Positions 55,745 to 64,000 of a stretch of 64,000 bases of DNA are shown one piece after another (positions within the stretch are counted from its first letter, which is position 1; the number at the start of each line of letters is the position of its first letter). Source of the DNA: Agrostemma githago. Lineage: Eukaryota > Streptophyta > Magnoliopsida > Caryophyllales > Caryophyllaceae. A program made the translations under genes and the position numbers. The stretch spans positions 28,638,734 to 28,702,733 of the forward strand of contig OY288259.1 in the NCBI GenBank assembly GCA_958450325.1, in the 5' to 3' direction. The notes under the pieces are model-generated. The model did not search any database. It saw nothing but the letters and a program-made list of their open reading frames with translations, and had not been told where the DNA came from.

Positions 55745-58328
55745 TGTGGACATGACGTAGGTCCACCCCGACGCGGCGAAGCGCGGGTTTGGGTAGGCGA
55801 ATGAATCTCGTGGTAAGATTGTTCTCGGGTTCGAAATTTAAGTCAAAATGGAGTCGCCACCGAATTTTGTGGTTATTCAGAACCATACGAGCCCACTCTA
55901 TGTCGTCATGGGCTATACACAAAGTAAGCCCACTCCGATTTCAGAGTTTATGGGGCTCGTCCCTTTGCATTGCGATACCGATACCATCTACACCGGTAAT
56001 CGTGTAAAGAATGACTCTCGTTCGCCAAGGGTTTCGGACATCCGGAAACCAAAGGTTCTGAGTAAGGGGTGAGGGTACGTGTTGGGAAGCCCACGAAGGA
56101 CACCCAACCCCGCCCGCACATGGCGGCCTCTACTAAGACATCGTTCGTGTTCATGATACGCGCGCTAGTAAAATAATGAAATGATATGCAAACAACGTTT
56201 TGTCTAAACATGCGAATTTTGCGTTAACTACGTCATTTAATGCATCTAATTATGGTCGAGTTGCGTTAGCATGCGAGGTTCATTTATAAAGCGTAAAAGC
56301 AAGTAATAAATAAAGCTCGAAAAAGGAAGTAAAAAGCGTACAAGCTACACGGGCGGAAATACAACCCGGATTTCACAATACGACATAAACGAAATAACGT
56401 AAAGATAAAAACGGACCCGTATGAAAGCTAGACCGCGAGATATGTAGATGGACTACCCCGCTTAAATACGTATTATGTTACGTATGAAGCGAAGGACGGA
56501 AATATGAGATTGTGGCGTATTACTAGCCTAGTCTCACATTCCGTAGTCTTGTCCCGACTTATCACGTCAAAGTGGTCAAAGTCGTTCTACGTGTCGTGAC
56601 ATGTGTAGCGTTTTGAAAAATGATGAAGGGTCGGTCAATGGTCTAAAGTCGATAAGGACGGGGCTCGGAATATGTGTCCAAGCCCTCGGGTTTCTGAGTT
56701 GCCAGACCCACTCGACCGAGTCATTGATTGACTCGACCGAGTGCGCCATTAACGTGGCTACTGCCCATATTTTGGGGGGGTACTCGATCGAGTGCCTTAT
56801 GGCACTCGGTCGAGTGCATCATTAATGGGGCTACTGCCCTGTTTTTGGGGTGCAACTCGATCGAGTGGCCTATGGCACTCGGTCGAGTGCCCCCTGTACG
56901 AGTAGTGATTTGCTCGATTTTATGACTTGAAATCGATGGTCGGCCGAGTCAAATACGAATATCGCATGATTTGTATTCGACTCGGCCTCCGGTACTATAA
57001 TCGTGTAAGAACGATTATAATACCATCACCGGAGATTTTATGAAAACGTTTGCGTTTAGATTACGAAACTTTTGAATTAGTAACGAGATGCATCCCTCTA
57101 CGTCACGACATCGAAACTAACCCTTTCGGGTTACGTGATGTCGGTATTCGTGTCAACGGGTCTCGTACCAATTATGGAAATGGAATGAAATTCGTTCAAC
57201 TACGACCGTTTGCGATCGCGTTACGCCCTTGAGTACATTGGGGCGGGGCTCCTCGAAAGGGCTCCACCTCCGTCGTTGCTCGTAAAGGGATTAAACGGAT
57301 CTAAGGCAAACATCATAGTCAAACGGATTTTAAACCGAAATTTGATACTAGTTTTAGATATACACGGTATTAATGATATAATGAAGATAAAAACGATATA
57401 AAACGAAAATGTAAAAAAGATGTAAAAATGTTAGTGTTAGTGTTGTGACAACTACGATACAACAATATGAAAATGTGCATAAAACGATATCAAAAAGAGA
57501 CTAGAAAGGAGTTTGGAACACCCTCAACGTACATGCTAGTATTGGCCTCGGAAACGGACTCGTGAACAGCGACAAAGCTTTAGGAGTATCGAGGAATGCG
57601 CGCAAGTTATGGTGTGTAGGTGTGTGTATGTGTGTATGTCGGTTTATCGAGGGACGAGGCTCGGTTTTGGTGGAGTTTCTCTAGTGTTTGCAATGTATGT
57701 AGTGTAGGGTTGAAGTAGGGTGAATGTAGGGTGAAAGTGTTGTGTAATTTATGAAGAGAAAAAGTTGTAAAAAGTCCTGAAAATGCATGAGGGATGTCGG
57801 TATTTATAGGCATTTTGCCACGACCTAGGGGCACTCGATCGAGTGGCCCTAGTGCACTCGATCGAATGCCTAATTGGGCGGGTCATGATCCAGCGAAAGA
57901 CGCTCCACTCGACCGAGTGGGCAATCCACTCGATCGAGTGGATCAACGTGGTTGAGATAAATAAGGCAAGAAAATCTTGCTTGTTTTGACTTGATTTTTT
58001 GAATTCAAATTTGTGCGCTCACTTGAACTCAGCTGGTTTTTGAGACGGTTTTTGCCTTTGACCGGGTTTTGACCCGGTCGGGAAAAGACGGGAAATATTT
58101 TTGGTGTCGGTTTTGGCCCAAATTAGTCTTATTTGACTCGGAACGATCCGCTGGGCCTGAATTCGAGGTCTGTTTTGTGAGATTTTACTCCGCTAAAAAG
58201 TCCATGTCGGATGTTATGAATTTCGAGTCCAAGTCCGAGTATACTAGTCACGTTGACGTCCAATCATCATCGGGTGTTTTTTCGGAGACTACCATAGACA
58301 CGTGGCAGTCAAAATGCGGGTGTCTACA
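55745..58328 (-). repeat. 5' LTR of E2
   Basis: 2584 bp, the same length as the 3' LTR with offset 13,277. Carries the same palindrome modules and TATA box. Followed by AATGT. Confidence 0.95.
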
Positions 58329-58333
58329 AATGT

Positions 58334-58378
58334 ACTTAGAAATAATTGAATTTTAATCAAATCTCAAATAATGAACGT
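58334..58378. other. 45-bp host spacer between E2 and solo LTR
   Basis: AT-rich; its last five bases AACGT are the left duplication of the next LTR. Confidence 0.6.
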
Positions 58379-60639
58379 TGTGGACATGACATAGGTCCAC
58401 CCCGACGCGGCCACGCGCGGGTTTGGGGAGGCGAATGAATCTCCATATGAGATGGTCAAATTGAAATTTAAATCGAAGTAGGAGTCGCCACCGAACTTTG
58501 CGAGAGTTCGGGCCCGTTCGAACTCACTCTATGTCGTAGTGGGCCGTGTACAAAATACGGCCCATTTCCGATGTCAGAGCTTATTGGGTTCGTTCCTTTG
58601 CATTATGATACCGATACCGACATTATCGGATACCGTGTATTGAATGACTCTCGTTGCCAATGGATTCGGACATCCGGAAACCATGGTTCTGAGTAAGGGG
58701 TGAGGGTACGTGTTGGGAAGTTCACTAAGAACACCCAACCCCGCCCGCACTTAGCGGCCTTTACTAAGATATCCTTCGTTTTTTGTTTACATGCGTTAGT
58801 TCGACGGTTGAATGATATGCAAAGATTATTTTCCCTAAGCATGTGAGAGAAAAATAAATGGGTTGCTAAGTCGTTTAATGCATATTAAGCTAATAACGTC
58901 AAAGTTATTTTAGCATGTGAAATTTGTTTTAGTCTAATAAAACAATAAAAATAAATTGCAACAAACACGAGAAAACGAGTTAGTAACGTTTGAATAAATC
59001 GAATAAAGATGTAAATACGATAATATGCATGATTTTCAAAAAGGTTTTATGACACGTGATGGATTAGCACGTGTTGACCGAGGTCAAAAAAAGTATTTAT
59101 CGAAATCTGAAAATATGTCGCGAAAGTCGCTGTTTTATGTAAGAAACGAAAATAATAGAAAAGCGAGAAAACGAGAAAAAAGGGGCTCGGCCATCCAGGC
59201 TTCCGCGCGAGTCGCCTGGAAGGCGCGCGCGACTCGCGCGGTAGTCTGTCCCGCTTTTTTTATTTTTGGAAAATCGTCAAATTTTATAAATCGCGTACAA
59301 ATATGGATTAATTTATACTCGATTTATATTTTCGATATTCGTCGTATCCGATATTCGATTATGAAATCGATATCAAATAGTCGGAATGATATGAGAAAAA
59401 AGTTTGTTTTGAAAAAAAGAATTTGAACGAAAAGAAAAAATGTTAATTCTCTCCACGTAAAAAATCGTCGAATTTTGTTAAAAAAGATGTAACGATTTTT
59501 TAGCATCAACGGGATTTAATTTAGTTCTTGTTAGATACGATATTCGATTAGAGAATCGATATCGTATTTTAAGAACGTTTGTTTTATGAAAATATTTTTG
59601 TAATATCGATACTAGAAATATGAAGAAAAAAAATGTGACGAACGACCCGTAATAATAAAAAAAACGATGAACGACGCAAGAGAAAAAAGAACGAGAAAAA
59701 CGTGGAGAAAGGAAGAGAAAGGAGGAAGAGTTGGGTTTGATTTTACACCCTCAACCTATATACTTTGTTTTCTCGGAATAGAGCTCGTCGGAACGTGGCT
59801 TAAACACGGGAGCGTCGAGATGATGTGGGATGAGTTTGGGTGTCGGTTTAGTCGTGTGGGGTGACGGATTTCGGCCGGCTTGGGGTCGAATTCGTCGGGT
59901 CGAGGTTGCTCGGGAATTGTTTGGCGTTACGAGGTTGTATATTTTATGAATTTCGATGATCGATAATGAATGTGTTTTGATTGTGTATGGGAATAATTGA
60001 TGTGTAATTGTTGTTCTTTTTGTGTTGAACGTGAAGGTCTATTTATAGGTGAAAAGGTTTAGGAGAAGTATCTTGCTTAGACAACAAGAAATACCGGTTT
60101 AGATAGGAAACGTAAGATTTCGAAAGGGAACGAAAGTCCCGTTTCTTGGTGGGGAAGCCGAGTATCTCGGCTGTTTTGGGGTGCTTCGGCCGAGTGTTTG
60201 AGCTCGGTCGGTGAATTGTTTTGGTTTTCGGATAGAATTCCTACATGAGATCGAACTCTATCCTTGAATGGATTTATTTAATATTTTCGAAGCTGATTTT
60301 TCGTAGTAGTTGAGTCCGAAGCGGACGTGTGGTGTCACGGCTGGTCCGTGTGACTCGGAAAAAAATATCTTTGACCGGGTTTAACCCGGTCGCTAAAAGA
60401 CGGTTTTGCCCCTGGTGCCGGATTCGACCCAAATTAGTCTTATTTGACTCTAAACAACCCACTGGGCCTGGATTTGAGGTTGGTTTAGTAAGATTTGTAC
60501 TCCGTAATAAGCCCAAACCAAATGTCCATGATTTCGAGCCCATATTCGAGTCCATCAAAGCAGGTTTGCGTCCGATCATCATCGGGTGTTTGACGGAAAC
60601 TACTATAGACACCTGGCGGTCAAAATGTGGGTGTCTACA
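58379..60639 (-). repeat. Solo Tat LTR with TSD
   Basis: 2261 bp from TGTGGACATG to GTGTCTACA, flanked by AACGT (58374-58378 and 60640-60644). It is close to the LTR subfamily of the mini-Gag element in length and content. A minus-strand TATAAATA lies at 60040-60047. A GC-rich hairpin at 59203-59241 has 13-bp arms. The internal region was lost by LTR-LTR recombination. Confidence 0.9.
59203..59241 (-). other. GC-rich hairpin in solo Tat LTR
   Basis: Arms CCGCGCGAGTCGC and GCGACTCGCGCGG pair perfectly across 13 bp around a 13-nt loop. Confidence 0.7.
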
Positions 60640-60644
60640 AACGT

Positions 60645-62345
60645 TCAAATAATATATATCAAATAAAACGTTCCAAATCTCTAACATCAAATATACTTAA
60701 GATGATCAGTCAAGTAAGATACACTAACATAATTTTGATGATCGTTTAGTAAATCGTTCCTAAATTAGCTTAAGGAACTGTTGTACCTTCGGGTCAGTCA
60801 GTGTCCTACATGAATCAGTAGTGCACATTCCCAGTGTTCCATTTCTTAGGGCTTCTGTACCTATGGGACAGTATGCATCCTTCCTGTTATCTGAACTAAG
60901 GTTCTACGGGAGTCTGACCGTTCGATACCAAGTGACCCATATGTAGCAACTGTATCTTCGGGACGATATGCAATCATTCTTGTTGTCTGAACCAATGATC
61001 CTACGGGAGTCTAAGTGTTCAGCATCCTTATATGTCTCCTATAGACAATCTATCGTAGTATCGTTACGTGTTGGGCAATATTATGCCAAGGTTTAGAGAT
61101 CGATCTGATGGGAGATTGCTCAGAGAGCTTTTGCTATGACAGTACGGACAGCACATCCTGAAGTTGCGTGTGGATGGATTGTCGTTAGAGTAGTAGTCAC
61201 CAGCTATCACTGAGGACCTACGGGGTCCGAGAGTTGTGTTAGGGGGTATGTGTGCATGTATTTGACAATGGCCTAATCAGCTCTACTCTCTTTATGATAT
61301 CTTGGCACTTTTATTCATGGTTGTGTACGCGATTCTTTTCCCTTCTTCTGCGTGTTGTCAGTGGGCCTCAAGGTGGTATGGGTAGGCTTCTGCGAGTTGT
61401 CGTCTACATCATCAACAGTCTGTTCTCCCCCGCGATTAGAGTTCTAAATCAAATCATAGCTGTTGTTCGATCCTATTGAGCACTAGGGGTGAAATGTAAA
61501 CCTCCTAGTATCGATATGATTGACGGGATTGATGTTCCCATCCGCACTTATGGTGAGATGCAAGCCTTAAGTGTGCATGAGACATTAGTAGTCACGTCCC
61601 GTCCATTATGTGAAAGAAAACCATTGTGTTTAAAAGTAAATGACTGCAGTTTTCTAAATCACATGTGTTAGTATGCTTCGTTACTGTTCCGTACTCTTAT
61701 GACTAAAGATGTGATTGAAAGAAATGCTTGATAATGGGAAGTGATGTTTTGTTATATGTCTTGCTTGAATATTGATTATGATTGATATTATGTTTCATAT
61801 GATTTGTATTATGTATGTCTTACTCTATTTTCACATGACACTTCTATGAATCCATGATCCATGCTTTACTGTATTCTATTCACATGATACTCATATGATA
61901 TATGTACTACTTTATTCTATATAACCTACATGTCTTATATATTTAAATTGTTTCGCATGTTAACTGAAATCACTTCATGTGTATCTCACATTGTATACAT
62001 GTCGATTTGTAATGTGACATGCTTGCTTATCTGTTAATTAGATAACCTAAACGTTATACTACATTGATTATTCGGGGCCGTGTTAGAAGGATGGTTAGGT
62101 TACTCCCACTAAGTGGGACATGTATATTTAAATATGCATTCAGATTGACGAACCCTCAAGACTAGACATGGGGGCATGCATGAGTGCAAGAGATACAGTG
62201 TAGCAGATGAGAGTGTCAAACTATAAATCTTGAAACACAAATTTTGTCAGACATTTGTATTTAGAAAATTGTACTGTAATTCGGTTTTCAGTTGTTGTAT
62301 TTTAACAAACGGTTCATTTATCGGTAAAACACTCACTCGAGTTGA
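60645..62345 (-). repeat. Eroded LTR-like sequence (family D)
   Basis: No convincing gene. A pair of diverged direct repeats, spaced about 100 bp, each include CTGTAYCT, GGGAC and CTACGGGAGTCT (about 60855-60930 and 60950-61025), in the style of chromoviral LTRs. It continues past the LINE to a GGTTGTTACA end at 63572. The opposite end is not found, so the family assignment is weak. Confidence 0.4.
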
Positions 62346-63502
62346 AGGTTTTAAATTTTTTTTTTTTTTTTTGGTAAGATGTAAGTATATTAATAACACT
62401 CTCCAAAACAATGTTCAAATACAACTTCCTGAACAAATCAGGTCATACTCAAGCTAATTGTTTCTCATAATGTTCTCAATCCATTTACTGTCTTTGCTCA
62501 TCAACTTTCCTGTAATCTTGTTCATAACTTGTTCCTTGATTTCTTTTTTTATTCTAGTGCAGCATGTCGTTGGGGTAGCCAGCCTTCCTTCATGCCAACA
62601 ACAATTCCTTTGGTTCCAGATATGATAAACATCAGCATTTAAGATACTATTAATCACTCCGTTCTGAAGATTAGAGAACCTCATTTTCTTTCTCCAAGCT
62701 TGCAAATCAGTAGCAGGTATCGTGATTTTCATCCATTCCTGAATCAAATCTAGCACCTGTCTGCTGTACTTACAGTCAAAAAACAAGTGTTGAATCGTCT
62801 CTCTATCTTGTTCGCATATGCAACAACTTTCATCAGTAACGATCCCCTATCTCAGTAGTTTGTCTCTTGTATTCAAGCTCCCATGTTGGTAAATCCATGC
62901 TATGAATGCATGTTTAGGTATGGTCCATTTGTTCCAAGTTTGATAGAACCATTCTACCTTTGCCCCAGGGGGGTTCAACCAGTTGTAACCCTTGTTAACA
63001 GTGTATTCTTTGCCTCGGAAAGCCCCCCATTCTCCCTGCTCATAAGGGGTTTTCAGCTCGTCCTTGACTTTGCAGATTTTCTTCCATACCCAGCTTACAT
63101 CTCGCGGAGGTCGATAGTTTGCCCAGTTTTTACCATTTAAATATGTGTGTTGAATCCATTGCACCCAAAGCTTGTTCGGGTGAGAATAAATCCACCAAAC
63201 AAGTTTTCCCACTGCCGCTTTATTCCATTGACTATCATTTTTAACCCCCAGTCCTCCTTCTTTAAGGCCCCTGCATATTTTACTCCAAGCGATTGGAGGG
63301 GATCTTATAAACTCAGTCCCTCCGTCCCACAAGTAGTTCCTACAAACAGCTTCAATTTTGATAATGATCGCTTTGGGAAGCACAAACATGGCTGCCCAAT
63401 AAGTATGTAGCGACTTCAACACAGCTTTAACGACCACTAGTCTTCCGGCATATGATAAATTCTTAGTGCCAATAGCTCTTATTCTGGAGGTTTTAAATTT
63501 TT
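62346..63502 (-). mobile_element. 5'-truncated L1-type LINE with 15-bp TSD
   Basis: The LINE body (62361-63487) is flanked by AGGTTTTAAATTTTT (62346-62360 and 63488-63502). On the minus strand it ends in a poly(A) tail, seen as a T run after 62356. The target TTTTAAA fits L1 endonuclease preference. Only the last 1.1 kb survives, so it is a dead-on-arrival insertion. Confidence 0.9.
62454..63486 (-). pseudogene. LINE ORF2 C-terminus (RT end and zf-RVT)
   Basis: The frame opens inside ORF2 with RIRAIGTKNLSYAGRLVVVK, typical of the end of plant LINE reverse transcriptase. It passes through the WSKICRGLKEGGLGV region and reaches the zf-RVT domain with its Cys/His motif (CCICEQDRETIQHLFFDC). One in-frame TAG at about 62847-62849 lies within the LLR-GIVTDE stretch of zf-RVT. 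There is no start codon of its own and no endonuclease or RT catalytic core. Confidence 0.85.
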
Positions 63503-63572
63503 ACCCCTTTTTACGACTTAATTATTTTTCGGCCTTGTTAATTAATGTCATTGGAAGAACCGGGTTGTTACA
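63503..63572 (-). repeat. Family D LTR end
   Basis: Ends GGGTTGTTACA, which is TGTAACAACCC in minus sense, resembling the start of chromoviral LTRs. It continues the sequence left of the LINE. Confidence 0.45.
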
Positions 63573-64000
63573 ATTTCAATTTGTTCCAGAAACAAAAGTT
63601 GTAGTTAAGCTTTTAAAGTTTTCAACCTCACTGATTTTACGTCGTTTTGAATTTCAATGATTTAACTATGAATTTTATAGTAAGATAGTGAAATTTTGAA
63701 AAATCTGTACATTTGTAATTTATTATTTTTAATTACTTAAACTCCAATCTTTTGAGAAATAATTATGATTTGTACCTTCCTTGAATTTTAATCATTAATT
63801 ATACATTTATATAATAAATATAATGTTTATGTCTCGAGGCCTAAAATTAAATATTTTATAGAACTCATATGCTAAACGATTTCTAATTATAATAACACCT
63901 ATTTTGGAAAGTTAATATTTGAAGAAAGTTTATATATTTGGAAGGTTACTATTTTCGGAATGTTTTAAGATACCTTCGGATAAAATACTTATAATGGTTT
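63573..64000. other. Unclassified AT-rich end of window
   Basis: No ORF, repeat or motif recognised. No polypurine tract borders the family D LTR edge, so it may be flanking DNA. Confidence 0.4.

Larger units (their letters stand above)
42468..58328 (-). mobile_element. Tat-lineage element E2, intact gag-pol, very young
   Basis: A 15,861-bp element flanked by AATGT (42463-42467 and 58329-58333). Both LTRs are exactly 2584 bp, with about eight or nine differences by eye (about 0.3%). Order in element sense: 5' LTR 58328-55745, primer site, leader, gag-pol 54495-48088, conserved hairpin, antisense gene (plus strand 45846-47694), polypurine tract, 3' LTR 45051-42468. It has every part needed for autonomous movement, and is the likely type of helper for the mini-Gag element and E1. 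Confidence 0.95.

Noticed and set aside
61252..61479. 75-codon plus-strand ORF as a host gene
   Set aside because: No recognisable domain; lies in eroded LTR-like sequence.

Overview
This 64 kb window looks like the repeat-rich, intergenic part of a flowering-plant nuclear genome. Nothing in it resembles a host gene, rRNA, tRNA or CRISPR array. Almost every base belongs to a nested stack of LTR retrotransposons (mainly Ty3/gypsy), with one LINE fragment and one Stowaway-like MITE. The gag-pol sequences are typical of eudicot Tekay/Del chromoviruses and of the Tat lineage (dual RNase H, tRNA-Arg primer site). The Retand/Ogre-like style suggests Caryophyllaceae (for example Silene), but that is recall, not proof.

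Layout. (1) 1-8378: a Tekay-like chromovirus on the minus strand. Its left LTR is cut by the window edge, and a single in-frame TGA interrupts pol. A scrap of a second internal region follows the right LTR (8379-8556). (2) 8557-12241: a degenerate, internally deleted Tat element. (3) 12242-24996: the primer site and one LTR of another minus-strand retrotransposon (family C). This LTR is split by a short Tat LTR (13441-14493) and by a complete non-autonomous Tat element (14905-24574, TSD GCATT) that encodes only a shortened Gag. (4) 24997-42467: unclassified AT-rich sequence holding Tat element E1 (26043-41306, plus strand, TSD AATTA), whose gag-pol has five stops and two frameshifts, then a MITE. 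(5) 42468-58328: Tat element E2 (minus strand, TSD AATGT), with 2584-bp LTRs that are nearly identical and an uninterrupted 2135-residue gag-pol ORF. (6) 58379-60639: a solo Tat LTR (TSD AACGT). (7) 60645-64000: eroded LTR-like sequence (family D) interrupted by a 5'-truncated L1-type LINE with a 15-bp TSD.

The genes form a parasite community. E2 looks able to supply Gag, protease, RT, RNase H and integrase. E1 and the mini-Gag element could only have moved by borrowing such proteins. Both long Tat elements also carry a second gene on the opposite strand, convergent with pol. It has its own TATA box, a single phase-0 intron at the same place in both copies, and a polyadenylation signal; it is intact in E1 and stopped in E2.

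The most unusual signals are structural. The transcribed part of the Tekay-like LTR holds an array of about a dozen hairpins with a constant 7-nt loop and changing but still paired stems. The five single stem mismatches I found are all of the kind that becomes G.U in the sense RNA. Tat elements share covarying hairpins between pol and the antisense gene, a conserved stem touching the polypurine tract, GC-rich hairpins in their LTRs, and ACTCGAYCGAGT-type palindromes upstream of the LTR TATA box.

All alignments and counts were made by eye; divergence figures are approximate.
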